A DNA stretch of 64,000 nt from Spirometra erinaceieuropaei. Taxonomy: Eukaryota > Platyhelminthes > Cestoda > Diphyllobothriidea > Diphyllobothriidae. Location of the stretch: assembly GCA_902702965.1 (NCBI GenBank), contig CACRXP010000548.1, positions 142,927 through 206,926 of the forward strand. Direction: 5' to 3'. Under the pieces are notes generated by a model. That model was not told the DNA's origin and did no database searches. It saw only the letters and a list, made by a program, of their open reading frames with translations. The first letter of the stretch is position 1. Every line of letters starts with the position of its first letter. This document shows, one piece after another, positions 1-11,754 of the stretch. A program made the position numbers and the translations under genes.

Positions 1-711
1 TTCGTAAACCCACCTAAATAGCGTCCTTTCTCTGAATGGATACTTGCAAGTTCAGCCAGTGCTTCTTGAAGTTTAACACATAATGCAGCTGCTAGGACCT
101 TTCGGTTAAGTCCTCTAACTTCCACATACCGTTTGTTTCTAATCATAACCAAATATTAAGACTAACATATAAGGCCCTCTTAACTGCGTAAACAGCCGTG
201 AAGGACTGATAGTAAGTCGGAAATGGCCACTCCCCCTCTCACACAACTTTTCGTTATTGTTACTAGTTCTTAATAAAACTGTAGCATTTATGTCGATTGT
301 AAATCAAATTACGCCTGCTGGCGGGCGTGCCATGAATATGTCAACATTAATGTCAATTTAGACGTACTAAAAGACATTAATTTGAACATATTGGACGTTC
401 CTGTCATCTTCTAGCAATCAAATTTCGGCAATGCACGGGAACAAGGGACCCTTATTACCGGTACCGTTGCATTAAATTCTTGCAGATTTAGAGTTAATGT
501 TGCATTTGGGGTTAGAAGAGCTAGAGCTGAAGTTAGGACACGAGAATAAGTACCCCTGGAATTTAAATTAAAGCCCCTGCTAACAGGAGGCGGGGGGGGA
601 GGAAGCGGCTCTCCTTATTTCCATGCACAACGGAACGAGTGAGTTCCGTAAGAACGATCGGTGAGCGCCCTCTACCATTGTATATTCCCGATCGAAAAAC
701 GACAGGGCAAC
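1..711. other. non-coding flank with SINE-tail-like scraps
   Basis: No coding frame is recognisable. A stretch near 196-240 resembles the tail of the tRNA-SINE described at 712 (the words GGAAATGGCCACTCC are shared), so it is probably an old SINE scrap. Bases 622-690 resemble the 3' flank of the SINE copy at 40131 (both have an AACGAGTGRGTTCG-like word followed by GGTCGGTGAGCGC or a close variant). A run of G lies at 590-600. Nothing else is visible. Confidence 0.4.
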
Positions 712-870
712 GGGCTCGTGGCCCAGTGGTTAGAGCTGTCGACTTCTAACTAACAGGTCGCGAGTTCGAGCCTCGGGTGTGCCCCACTTCGGGGTTGGGT
801 ATGACTGACTGACGACGGCTAAGAAGCCAGAAATGGCCATTCCAGTCTCCCTTGTCTTTGTCGGTAATGT
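712..870 (+). repeat. tRNA-derived SINE, copy S1
   Basis: The head has the internal pol III promoter layout of a tRNA. An A-box-like TGGCCCAGTGGTTAGAG is near 719-735, and a B-box GGTCGCGAGTTCGAGCC is at 757-773. It is followed by a non-tRNA body with the words GGTTGGGTATGACTGACTGACG and AAGCCAGAAATGGCCATTCC and a tail near CTTTGTCGGTAATG. The same body occurs at 40131, 12634 and, reversed, at 50150. No good acceptor stem can be drawn, so this is a SINE head and not a functional tRNA. Basis: shared sequence between copies plus the known structure of tRNA-SINEs. Confidence 0.75.
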
Positions 871-1958
871 CATTTAACCCCAAATGTCTTCACTCGGGTA
901 TGCATATGTTTAGTTTAGGTAAGACAGAAACTCGTTTTAATGCGACAAGTAGCCGAAAAGCGTAAGCGGAGAACTCTTCTGAAATAAGCTGACTCACCTC
1001 CGCCGGAATGCCACTGTACCCTGCAGCTGTGGGCGCTTCTGGTTTGGTTCTGAGGACAGCTTCCAACTCAGGTAATGTTGGCGTGAGTCAAATTCGATTC
1101 CACTACGGTGGGACCATGCGAAGTCCCACTAGGGAAGTTGGCGGAAGTGTTTTATGCGCACCAGTAGACCGGATATGCGAAATAACTGGAGGAAAATGCG
1201 CATCACATGCTTTGAAAATCTAAATCCTGCATTCTTTTTTAAAGTATCGAGGGCCATTAGCAGGTTTTCTAAAAAAGAATTGTAGATTTTAAAAGGGGAT
1301 ATGAAGAGTTGAAAGTTTATGTCCTCCGTAGGCATTTACATTTAATTTCGAACTATGCGTGCTAATCCAGCGGGCGAGTGTTTTGCAGGTCTAACTAGCA
1401 CAGACATAGAAAAGACAGTCGGTCAAAGGCCAGCATCCTGGCTAATATGAAGTGACCTGAACGTACTTTTCATGCTAATCGGCTGTGAATCCCTACCAAA
1501 GTAGTATGTTTTCATTGGAAGTATGACATCTGATGAAACAGTCGATGCCGCACGCGGCGATACGTCTCAAACTCAGCCGATGCGTGAAACAACCCCCAAA
1601 CCTGCCGGAGCTGAGCTTAAAACATGTTCAGTTTCCGTTTACTGAACTCCTGTGCAGACAGATTAATGAAAAGACAGCTGTTCCAAGCTGTATCTAGATT
1701 TTAATGATTTTTAGAACTCAAAGAGAAGAAACCCTTTGCTAGCACTGAATCAAACAGAAAAAAGGAAGGTACATGTGATCGAAATAATGAAGACTATCAG
1801 CAACGTCAGGAAGGTAAAATATTAAATTATTCCGTTATCAGTCTGGAACCTTATCCTGAATTCCCAGTGGAAAGAGTTCAGGATAGCAGATTTACCTGCT
1901 GGAAAGTAAATTAATCAGACGGCCAGCATAGCTCAAAAACGTATGAAAAACAAACACC
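871..1958. other. no gene recognised
   Basis: AT-leaning sequence with only short overlapping frames (for example 1008-1223 on the plus strand and 1129-1335 on the minus strand) that show no domain, no codon-like regularity and no relatives in the window. I see no repeat or RNA gene here. Confidence 0.5.
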
Positions 1959-2952
1959 TACAGAGGTTGGCTAATTCATGAAATGTCAACCGAAATTCCA
2001 AAAAGCGTTTTCGTTTCGAAAATATTAATTAAGTATGATTGTAAAACTAGTCAGCCTGCAACATAATTCGATAATATTTCAGTCACCTCAGGATGCCGGT
2101 TTTCGAACGAACTTCTTTTCTGCTGCATGCAAAACCACACTCTGTAAAAATGACTACTTAAGCAGCATGCATTTTTCTCATTGATTTTCGATGCCCTTAA
2201 AAGTCCAATTATATTTCATGGAAAACATGCATAAAAATATTCCTTATTTTACTCATTCGATAGACAATTACGTCCTCTTCTAATTGTATTCTCGAAGGAA
2301 GTGAATCATTTGGTTTTAAAAAAGTTTCTAATTGTGGGAATTTTAAATACTATAAACTGCCGTACATAAACCGTCACGTCTCTACATTTACCAATGTGGC
2401 TTGTAAAGTTAACAATATGGATCAAATCCACTGCTTAATTTTATGGACCCTATATGGTCCCCCTTTATTACCGTAGAGAAATGTGTGGTTTTTCGTACGC
2501 GGAAAATATATGACTTGCGGTTTGGAAACCCGGAATCCAAGTGTAACGGTAGAACGGGTTCACAATTATTCAGAAATTGGGAAAGTTTTTGAAAATCAAA
2601 TTATACCCTTCCTTCGAGATTAAAATTAAAAGAGGACGTAATTGTCTACCGAATGAGCAAAAGAAGGAATATTTTTATGCATGTTTTCCATGAAATATAA
2701 TTGCACTTTTAAGGGCGTCGAAAATCAAGGAAAAAATGCATGCTGCTTAAGTAGTCATTTATTACAGAGTGCGGTTTTTGCATGCGGCAGAAAAGAAGTT
2801 CATTCGAAAGCCGACATCCTGAGGTAACGGAAATATTATAGAATCATTTTGCAGACTGACTAGTTTTACAATCATACTTAATTAATATTTTCGAAACGAA
2901 AACGCATTTCGGAATTTCGGTTGACATTTCACGAGTTAGTCCACCTACTGTA
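1959..2952. mobile_element. foldback (long inverted repeat) element F1
   Basis: The left 420 or so bases read back, as reverse complement, in the right 400. Both outer ends carry CCACCTACTGTA or its complement followed by the word TCATGAAATGTCAACCGAAA. Internal landmarks recur in mirror order: CAGGATGCCGG, TGCATGCTGCTTAAGTAGTCATTT, and ATGCATAAAAATATTCC. The short centre (about 2350-2560) has no coding frame, so there is no transposase. Closest relatives in the window are F2 (6890) and F4 (10645). It is a non-autonomous DNA element by structure; superfamily is discussed under F4. Confidence 0.85.
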
Positions 2953-3339
2953 CAGTTCATGAGACTTGTGTCGAGTACTAACCGGCTTACCATGCTGACA
3001 GAAAAGTTACTGGTTGAATATCCTGGCACGCATGTTTTCCAATCCTAGTGCTGCTGCTTGACACAGTTGTAAGGGGCTGGATTCTCGCGCATTAGTTTCT
3101 TCGGAAATTAAGGAGGCCGTGTTGTGCCGATTCAACGCAAGCGAAACTTTGCCCACACGATTTTGGAAAGAGTAGGAAAACGTTGCGAAACAGCAGACTC
3201 AGAATCAGCCCGTCACAGAGTAACTCCAGTTAGGTGTAATTAGCCAGATATTTTCACTCCAGGAACACGGGTTGCCGTTGGCCTAGCTGATGACTATCCG
3301 TCGCGTCCACAGGTGGGGGATGGCGCAGAGGCCTTTATT
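2953..3339. other. no gene recognised
   Basis: Short spacer between foldback element F1 and the RTE-like LINE. No frame, repeat or RNA structure stands out. Confidence 0.4.
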
Positions 3340-3720
3340 GAAGGTTAGCAGCGAAACGAGCAGATCCAGGTCTGTCTAGTAAGCAGTCGCGGACCAGCAG
3401 CGACACTGCTACCAGGGTGTGCAGGGCTGCGGTCTGGCATGCTGAAGGCCTTGTAAAAAAGCCGCAAAGCTCGATGACGGCACTGCGACATGGTGACCGT
3501 GAACCGCCATTAAATAAGTTTGCTTGCCACCGCTGCCTTGTGGTTAGGCCTTTAAGGCAAAACACTAGGGGAGACAACCCCGAACAAACTATTCGAGCGG
3601 CTGTTAGGGACCGGTCTGTACTCAAAACTACCAAGCAACCTCAAAAAGTATGTCCGACACAGAATTACGACCTATGCTACGGCGCCCACGGAGACCGACG
3701 CGCTCCGCAATCCTGGTCCA

Positions 3721-4299
3721 GTGGTGCAGGCGAATAGCATACGAGCTGGGCTACCCAATCGTGGACGGAGTCTTGCTACTGGATGCTGGATGCTAGACCC
3801 TGTTACCCAAAGTTTGACCGCACGCAGCCTTAATCAGTACAACATGGATGTCTGCTGTCTGTCTGAAGTTCGACTTCCTGACTCAGGTTATCGAGAAATA
3901 AAGATCTCTGCAGTCGAATCACACTTCACCCTGTACCACAGTGGTCCGCTCGAATCTTCTGGCAGACACGGTGTGACGATCGTCCTATCGCGACAAGCGG
4001 ACCTTGCTTTACTTGCATGAGAACCAGTCAATGACAGCATGGCCTGCGTCCGACTGAAGGGTCACTTCACGAACATCTTCATCATCTCTGTGTACGCGCC
4101 AAATTCATCCGCAGAACAGAACGATAAAGAGGAGTTTTACTCGCAGCTGCAAGCGTCAGTTGAAATACTCCTCCGCCGCGATCTGCTGATCGTTGTCGGG
4201 GATTGGAATGGTCTGACTCGGCCTGGCGACTCTACAAACTGTCCTCTTATTGGCCGCTTTGGGTTTGGTTCTCTGTGTGACAGTGGCAAGAAGTGCTGA
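3721..4299 (+). pseudogene. LINE endonuclease (APE/EEP type) fragment, broken
   Basis: The frame reads through typical AP-endonuclease-like LINE motifs: MDVCCLSEVRLPDSG (the catalytic Glu block), then IISVYAPN, then IVVGDWNG, where GDFN is usual. An in-frame TGA at 4018-4020 splits it, and a frameshift follows the GDWN block; later pieces such as DYVLASS and GLDHILV are found in other frames near 4400-4510. The usual role is nicking the genomic target before reverse transcription. The stop and the frameshift mean no functional protein. Confidence is high for the family and low for the exact ends. Confidence 0.8.
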
Positions 4300-5279
4300 A
4301 TTTCGCTGATCAGAACCGACTGCTTGTCACCAACATACGCTTCCAACATCGAAACAAACATCTGCCGACCTGGTATTAAAACAAAGATCATACGGTCAGT
4401 CAGACTGACTACGTTCTAGCCAGCTCAAGGTTCCCCAGCTGGGTTCAAGATAGCAGATCAATCCGTAGTGCCGAGAACGGTAACACCCATGGGTTAGACC
4501 ATATCCTCGTTCTTATAGGCTTGAAAGTTCACATCTCATCCGCGCCCAAAATACCACGTTGTAGACGCCTCGATGTCGCAAAAATCCGACACACCAGCAC
4601 TGCCGAAGCCATGAGCAGAGAAATCCGGTCCTTCTTTATGACCTGACTCAGCGGAGAAGACAGTAACCAGTGGTTGTCACGGAAAACGTCAGTCTATGGG
4701 ACTGCCGAGAAATTTCTTGGATATACCCAGTGATGCCGCAGTGACTGGATCAACAGAAGAACCCTGAATTTGCCTGCTCAGACGGCTCGAACCAAGTCCC
4801 GTAATGGTGATTCTTTCCGCCAACTCCGGAAGATGACGGCAAAGTCGGCTAGGATGCCTAGAAGAAATATTGGGCTGAAGTAGCGACCTCCATGGAACAG
4901 GCCTCGAGCGTTGGTGACATTCGAAAACTACCAGTTTATCCGACAAGTTCTCGGTAAGCCCTCTGCCCTGAGTGATTCTGGTCGCGAAGTAAATGGCGGC
5001 TTTATTGCTTACAACCCAGCCAAAGTCAAGCGCTGACGTGAGCAGTTCGAGCACCATCTCATCTTCGATGGTCAACCCACCACGCTCTTGCTCTCATCTG
5101 CAGCGGAGTTTCCCCTCTCTCCAACCTGTGCAGTGTCATGCGACCCCCTTCTGAAGGAGAACTCGCCGATGCCAAACAAAGGCTACGCAACAACAAGGCA
5201 CCCCGAGAAGACGGTATACATAGACACTCTGGTTCCATGAGGTGATTGAAAAAGAGTGAAGAGACGAGGTTGCTCCTGA

Positions 5280-6565
5280 TGACTGGGACCCATGCATCCT
5301 TTTACCTATCCTCAAGAAGGGAAATAAGACGAAATGCGAGAACTATCGCGGCATGAGCCTCATCGACGTTGCTGCGAAGATCTCCGCTACTGTCCTTTTC
5401 AGGCGATTTCAGGCTGTGCGTGACTCAGGAACGAGGCCCAACTAAGTCGGATTTCGTGCTGGACGTGGGTGTGCGGGCCAGGTATGCACACAGAGGCGCA
5501 TTCTCGAATTCCACCATAGCTACCAGCAACTGACGGCCGTCTGCTTCGTTGACTTTGCTGTCCCGTTCGATTCAGTTCATCGTGAGTCCCTGCGGCGGAT
5601 AATGGCGCTGGATGGTGTACCAGCAAAAATCATCTCTATGATCAAGGCCCGTTACCGCTCCACAGCTGCGCGAGTTCTGTTCGACAACAATCTTTCCCAA
5701 CCATACGATTTTGATCTGACGTTCAACAGGGTTGTGTCCTATCGCCCGTTCTACTTAACTACGCTATTGTCTGGAGGCTTGGGAGAAACCAACACGAAAG
5801 TGACGGTGTTGAATTTGCACCCGGACACCGGCTGACTCATCTCAACTATGCCGATGATATCGCAGTCTATAGTGCCGCGGGTGAAGGAGGTCGCTATATC
5901 AGTCGGTTTATCCATAAGCACTGGGAGGACTAGATTGTTTTCAAGCTGCATCCCTGACCAGGAGAAGGCACCTCGCGGGGTTGATGGCTGTCAGCTTTAA
6001 GACGTAGACAGTTTTAAATACTTCGGGGCGAGGTTGCTGCTGAATGGACGGTGTAAGAGCGATATAGTCCCCGAACTGATGCCTCCAGTCGAGTTTTCTC
6101 ATGCCTTAGAAAATGCCTATTGATCCGACGTGACACCTCCGTCACCACTAAGATTCGCGTGTACGGTGCATCCGTCCGGTCTGTCCTTCTTTATGGTTGT
6201 GAATGCTGGGCTGTGCGCGCGATGGATGAACGAAAACTGGAGATATTTGACCACCATTGCTTGAGGACCATCCTTCGAATGAAGTACACCGACGTCGTCT
6301 CAAATGAAACGATCCGCAGTCGCTGCGACAGCATCGCGAACATATCTCAAGTCATTCAAGAAAGAAGACTGAGGTGGTTTGGGCATGTGCTTCGTCGTCC
6401 AGCTCAGGAGCGCAGTGTTACTGCCGTCGACCCGGCATAGTTACCCCATTGCAGGTGGTCTTGGATCCTCCGTATTTGATCGCCGTTGATGGCGAAGCGA
6501 GTGGGCTGAAGTGTTCCGATCTGCTGCTGCAGATCGCCAGGCATGGAATGGTACATTTAGGGGCA
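5280..6565 (+). pseudogene. LINE reverse transcriptase and C-terminal domain, broken
   Basis: RT finger and palm motifs appear in order: LLPILKKGNKTKCENYRGMSL near 5295, VGFRAGRGC near 5447, a motif-A-like VCFVDFAVPFDSVHRE near 5540, and the catalytic motif C as YADD encoded at 5847-5858. The 3' part 6120-6440 is an open frame with the domain LLYGCECWAVR, then LRTILRMKY, then RRLRWFGHVLRR, which is typical of RTE-like and related LINEs after the RT. The remaining C-terminus drifts out of frame by 6565. At least three frame changes and a stop within FRAG-type sequence make this a pseudogene. Confidence 0.85.
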
Positions 6566-6889
6566 TAATAGAGACCGGCTAGATCAGGCATGATCGCAGC
6601 TGTACCAAGTACAAGTAAGTACTCAAAAGCATGTTAGTCTTTTTCGGGAAAAAATTTGGAACAACCAGCTCCGAGACAGCGTGTTATAAAATCCTTGCTC
6701 TTACTGAACAGCAATAATTAAAAAAATAACCATCAAACTCACGGCGTAGCTTAGCACCTAAGTGGTGTTCTTTCGAAAATCATCTTAATTAATGTGGGAA
6801 ATGATGTCTTGTCAATACATTCCAGCTCAAAGTATGCGCAGAAATTCACAAGTACTAGGGGGTACAAATGTGTTGGACTACCGGAAAAG

Positions 6890-7880
6890 TACAGTAGGTG
6901 GGCTGAATCATGAAATCTCAACCGAATTTCCGAAATGCGTTCTGTTTCGAAAAGATTGATTAAGCACGGTTTTAAAACTGATCATCATGCTGCATAATTC
7001 TATAACAATTCAGTTACCTCAGGATGCCGGCTTTCCATAGAACTTCTTATCGGCTGCATGGAAAAACTATACTCTGTAAAATGGACTACATAAGTAATAT
7101 GTATTTTCTCATTGATTTCGAGTGTCCTTAAAAATTCAGTTATATTTCAAAGAACAAATGCAAAAAAATGTTGTCTATTGTTCATTCGTTAGAAAATCAC
7201 GTCAAGTTCCAATCTGATACTCCAAAGAAGAGTATAATTCGGTTTACAAAAACTTTTCCAATTCCTTAATAATTTGAACTCCCATCTGCCATTACATTTG
7301 CATTCAGGGTTTCCAAACTAAAGTCGCATGTTTTCCGCGTACAAAAAACCACACATTTCTCTACAGTATTAGTAGAAGACCATATGCAGTTCATAAAAGT
7401 TAGCAGTGGATTCGAGCCATACAGATAATATTACAAGCCACATTAGTTACTGCAGAGACATGACGTTTTATGAACGGTCATTTCACGGTATTAAAAAATC
7501 TCACAATTGGAAACTTTTTTAAAACCGAATTATACCCTTCCTTTGAGTAGCAAATTAGAAGGGGAGGTAATTTTCTTAAGAATGAGCAAAAGAAAGAATA
7601 TTTTTATGCACGTTTTCTATTAAATATAATTGGATTTTTTTGGACGCCGAAAATCAGTGAGAATAATGCATGCTAATTGAGTAGTCATTTTTTTCAGGGT
7701 ATGGATTTGCCTGTTGCCGGAAGGAAATGCTTTCGAAATCCGGCATCCCGAGGTAATTGAATTATTGTAGAATTATGCTGCAAGATGATTCGTTTTACGA
7801 CACTTTTTAATTAATCTTTTCGAAGCAAAAAGACATTTTGGAATTTCGGTTGACATTGCATAAGTTAGCCCGCCTAATGT
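6890..7880. mobile_element. foldback element F2
   Basis: Begins TACAGTAGGTGGGCT and ends with the imperfect mirror AGCCCGCCTAATGT. The arms of about 420-440 bases share the same landmarks as F1 (CAGGATGCCGG, AATCTTTTCGAA, TTGACATTTCA). The central region has no transposase. Bases 7807-8209 contain short frames that run across the right end and are not convincing genes. No clean target duplication was found at the ends. Confidence 0.85.
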
Positions 7881-8422
7881 CTCTGGTAGTTATGTCAACA
7901 AAACACTTGCCTAAGGGGTTTAAAGTCAGAAAACATAATTTCTGCTCTTCTATCACGAATAGTCTGCTAGATAAGGGACACTCCAGGTTCTTTTCCGGGG
8001 TCCTTCGTCGTGAACCAACATCTCGTACATTTGGCGACACCCGAATACCGAGAGGAAACGTCGACTTATGCAGACTCCCAGGTCATGCGGTAAACCAAAC
8101 CGTGTCCCGGCAAACATCGATTTTCAAATTCTCTCGGTCACTTTTCTATCACGTTTTTAGAAGTCCATCTCGGGTGATAAACCGTATGACCTTGCCACTT
8201 TTCCAGTGATTTTGCTAACGCATCCAAGATGCTGCACATTTGCTAATAGATATTACTGTTTTGAAATCATAGGAAGCGGCTGAACTGTGGATACAAATTT
8301 ACTGGTGTACATAAGTGCGGTTGCGCATAACCGTTTTCAATTTGCAATTGTTTCCGTCCATACTGATTGTGGAATTTGGACTCCTTTACAGATTATGTTA
8401 CCAGGCAAATGACTATGACAAG

Positions 8423-9421
8423 TACAGTGCTTGAGCGATCTCATGAAATGTTGACCGCAATTCTGAAATGCGTTTTCTATAAGGAAGGATTACTTAAGTG
8501 GGGTTTTTATACTGATTATCATACAGCATAACCCTATAAAACTTCTGACACTTACAAGGATGTCGGGTTTTGAATGCACTCCTTTTTGACCTCCCGCAGA
8601 AACCACACTCGGTAAAAATAGACTACTTACATATCATGCATTTTTCCTATTGATTTTCAATGGTCTTATAAATTAAAATATATTCTACAGAAAACATGCA
8701 CAAAAATATGCTCTCTTTTGCTAATTTGGTAAGAAATCACATTGTATTTATATTTTATGCACGAAGAAAGTGTGTATGTTGGTTTTATAAAAGTTTCTAA
8801 TTATGAGATTTTTAAGACCATGCGATGTTCGTGCATGCAATACTGCACATTTACGGTTAGTAATGCTCCTCATGAAATGTACGACATAGCCCGGATTCAT
8901 TGCAAAATTTTGCGAACTCTATGTGGTATCTTCTCGAAGGCATAGAGGAATATATGATTTTCCCTACAAGGAAAACATGCACCTTGTAGACTGAAATTGT
9001 TAAACGCTGATGCGATCGCAGATCAGGCTGAAAATTATTCGGGAATCGGGAACCTTTTTCAGAACCTAAATATACACTTTCTTAGGGCATAAAATATAAA
9101 GAAAATGTGGGTTCATGCCAATTGAGAAAAATAAAGCATATTTTATGCATGCTTTTCGTGAAATATATTTGAATTTATAAGACCATTGAAAATCAATAGG
9201 AAAAATACATGATATTTTAGTAGTCAATTTTTACCGACTGTGGTTTCTGCGGGAGAGCAAAAAGAAGTGCATTCAAAAGCCGACATCCTGATGAGTCCGA
9301 AATGTTATAGGGTTATGTTGCATGATGATGAATATAAGTACCTCACTTAAATAATCCTTCCTAATCGGAAACGCATTCCGGAATTTCGGCCAACATTTCA
9401 TGAGATCGGTCACGCACTGTA
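8423..9421. mobile_element. foldback element F3 (second subfamily)
   Basis: Left end TACAGTGCTTGAGCGATCTCATGAAATG mirrors the right end (CATTTCATGAGATCGGTCACGCACTGTA). Arms of about 400 bases pair along their length, including ACTACTTACATATCATGCATTTTT on the left and its reverse complement near 9200. The terminal and subterminal words differ from F1/F2 but keep the TCATGAAATG core, so this is a sister subfamily, shared with the half copies at 13795 and 46243. No transposase frame. Confidence 0.85.
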
Positions 9422-10635
9422 ACTGGCGTTATGAAAACAAAGGCATCCAAACTGAAAACGCGGACATTACTGACGTGGCAAAGTTGTGCGGAGGTCTCTA
9501 AATGCCTTTTGTCGTGAAATAACTGTGCATAAATGCAGGGCAATTTTAATTAGTCCAGGTGTCAGTTAGGAAGACGGAAAAAGTCCCATTTAAAAGCATG
9601 CCGCTCATAAGGTCAACACAGCGAATAAATTAGAGAACTATCACGAGAATTCTGGCACGAATAATATTCTCGTCTTCTGCCATTTTCTACAAATTTGGTT
9701 TACCACGAGGTAGGCTGTTTCCAGACCACTCCGTTGCGAAACCGGCCACGCTGGCCAATGCCCATAGGGTCTTTCGGAAGAAAAATATATATAATCGTTC
9801 TAAAGCCCCGAAGGCCCTTTGTGATCAGTTAAACAGTTATACGTTGATAGCCGTACAGCCAGTAAACTGGTGGCGAGACCCCTTTCTGTTGCTGCCTACG
9901 TTTAATTACTGCTCCTGAAAAACCAACCTCCATGGCAGCATTTTGCTAGGAGGGTGTCCATACGACGTCCTCATGCGTTGTTTTCACGCTTGATCGTCTC
10001 TGGAGTCCGGCAGCAAGTTACATTCTATGCTACCATCCTGTTTCCCCAGTCTTGCCTTGCCAGCTCCATTGTCTTTCCCTATGTGGGAGAGCAAAATTCT
10101 GGCAATTAGCTGCGTACAGTTGGCTGTCTCCCATTGTTTTTAAATGGGACTGCGTAATTGTAGCTGGTGAAAGTATCAAAAGCTATTCGTGCTATTTTCC
10201 TCATTATCCTCCTTATTCTCCTCCTCCTCCTCCCCCCGCTTCCCCCTCCATTTCTGCCTCATATTTCCTATATTTTCCCGATTACATTGAGCGTCAGAAT
10301 TTTGTTGGTTGCTTGCACTGACGACAAAACGCACTATAAACGCAAAAGGCCAATTAAAACACCAAACGCCTCATAGGCGTCCCCAGAAAACTGACCGAAC
10401 GTAAAAATTAGCTAATAAGCGGCCGCCCTTAAGGAGCAATATGGAAAAAGTTGGAAAATATCTTTGGGTGGCGCAAGTAAAGATGTTTTGAATGGGAACC
10501 AAAAAGTCAGAACGGGGCTACGTTTGATGTGACGATCGCCTGTTCGTTGTTAACGGTTGTTTCCTGGGACTCGCGTTTCCACTTGTATCGACAGAAGTGA
10601 CGAACACTGGTTATGGCATAACAAAAAGTGTGCTG
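9422..10635. other. no gene recognised; polypyrimidine tract
   Basis: Spacer between two foldback elements. The only feature is a CT-rich low-complexity tract at about 10196-10250 (CTCCTCCTCCTCC), which produces proline- and leucine-rich reading frames that I do not take as genes. Confidence 0.45.
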
Positions 10636-10644
10636 ACGCATATG

Positions 10645-11339
10645 CAGTAAGTGGGGCTAACTCATGAAATCTCAACAGAAATTCCGAAATGTGTTTCCGT
10701 TTCAAAAATGTTAATTAAGTTGGGTTGGAAAATCAATCATCGTACAGCCTAATTCTGTGATAATTCACTTACACCCGGACGCAGGCTTTCGAACGCACTT
10801 CTTTCCGACTGCATCTAAAAACCATACTCCGTAAAAAATGACTGCTTAAGTAGCATGCATTTTTGATTGCGTTTCGATGTCCTTGAAAATTCAATAATAT
10901 TTCGTAGACAAGATGCATATAAATAATCATGCTGTTACTAATTCAGTAGAAAACCACGTCTTCTTCCAATTTTACACTCAAAGGAAGGGTTGGATTTGGT
11001 TTTAAAAAAGTTTTTATTTGTGAGATTTTTTAATACCGTGAAAGAATGAATATTTTTATGCACCCTTTCCACGGAGTTTAATTGAATTTTCAGGGGCATC
11101 GAAAATTAATGAAAAAAATGTATGCTACATAAGCAGACATTTTTTACAGAGTATGGTTTTTAGATGCAGTCGGAAAGAACTTTGTTCAAAAGCCGGCGTC
11201 CGGGCGTAACTGAATTATTACAGAATTATGCTGTACGATGATGGATTTTGCAACCCTACTTAATGAATATTTTCTAAACGAAAACACATTTCGGAATTTC
11301 TGTTGAGATTTCATGAGTTAGCCCACCCACTGTAAATGA
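10645..11339. mobile_element. foldback element F4 with 9-bp flanking direct repeat
   Basis: Begins CAGTAAGTGGGGCTAACTC and ends with the mirror GAGTTAGCCCACCCACTG plus TAAATGA. The arms are about 330 bases with a very short centre, so it is smaller than F1-F3. The direct repeat ACGCATATG stands at 10636-10644 and again at 11340-11348, which is what a 9-bp target-site duplication would look like. Known: 9-bp duplications with long inverted repeats are the mark of Mutator-like and Drosophila Foldback elements. A MULE-type mobiliser is therefore inferred; no transposase is seen in the window. Confidence 0.85.
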
Positions 11340-11362
11340 ACGCATATGAAGCACGTTTAAAC

Positions 11363-11420
11363 GTACAGCAGATGGTGGGGTCTCATGAAATATTGTGGCT
11401 GACATTTGGATACGCAGTAC
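11363..11420 (+). repeat. foldback terminus fragment
   Basis: CAGATGGTGGGGTCTCATGAAATATTG resembles the left tip of the foldback family and then loses homology. It lies a few dozen bases right of F4 and may be the remnant of a nested or aborted copy. Confidence 0.4.
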
Positions 11421-11754
11421 GCCGTATCTCAAGTATTGATGCGTGGAAGCCATTTTACTAAAGAAGAACTCGTTTAAAATCTGTCTTACGAAAGGAAATT
11501 AGACAAACGCGGACATTTCTCGATATTCAGGTAATTTCCTATGCAGCTGGGTATAACAGGCCAAGAGGTCTTTTTCCTGCGTGTTCTGTTGTAAACGAGC
11601 AGGAACAGTTTTGGTCATTTGGTCAAGAAACTCACTACCACGGTATGAAACTTTCGGAGTCGTTTGCCGGATCTGGTGCATTAGTGGACAGCACAACTAC
11701 GTCGGTGAAAGTGGGCGACTAGTCTTAACATGAATAGCGGAGCATGCAGCAGAA

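Larger units (their letters stand above)
3340..6625 (+). mobile_element. decayed RTE-like non-LTR retrotransposon
   Basis: Endonuclease, reverse transcriptase and C-terminal pieces lie in the right order on the plus strand but in shifting frames. The 5' part (3340-3720) is GC-rich with no clear protein. Endonuclease homology starts near 3800, RT palm follows at about 5280-5940 and the C-terminal domain is at 6120-6440. The element ends near 6600-6625 in a short tail of CAAGTACAAGTAAGTAC type, as often seen at RTE 3' ends. Known for the family: endonuclease nicks the target and RT primes from it. With frameshifts and stops throughout, this copy is dead. It could belong to a neighbouring APE-type LINE clade instead. 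Confidence 0.85.

Noticed and set aside
712..790. Possible functional tRNA gene
   Set aside because: Boxes A and B are present, but stems do not close and the same SINE body follows in several copies. The same reasoning applies to 12538, 50150, 55518, 55935 and 61788.
1527..1555. CTGATGA followed by AACAGTCG
   Set aside because: No GAAA box or stem II nearby.
9284..9312. CTGATGAGTCCGAAAT inside foldback F3 looks like a hammerhead core
   Set aside because: There is no room for stem II between CTGATGA and GAAA, and the sister copies read CTGCCAAGTCCGAAAT and CTGAGGTAACGGAAAT, so the match is chance within a family word.
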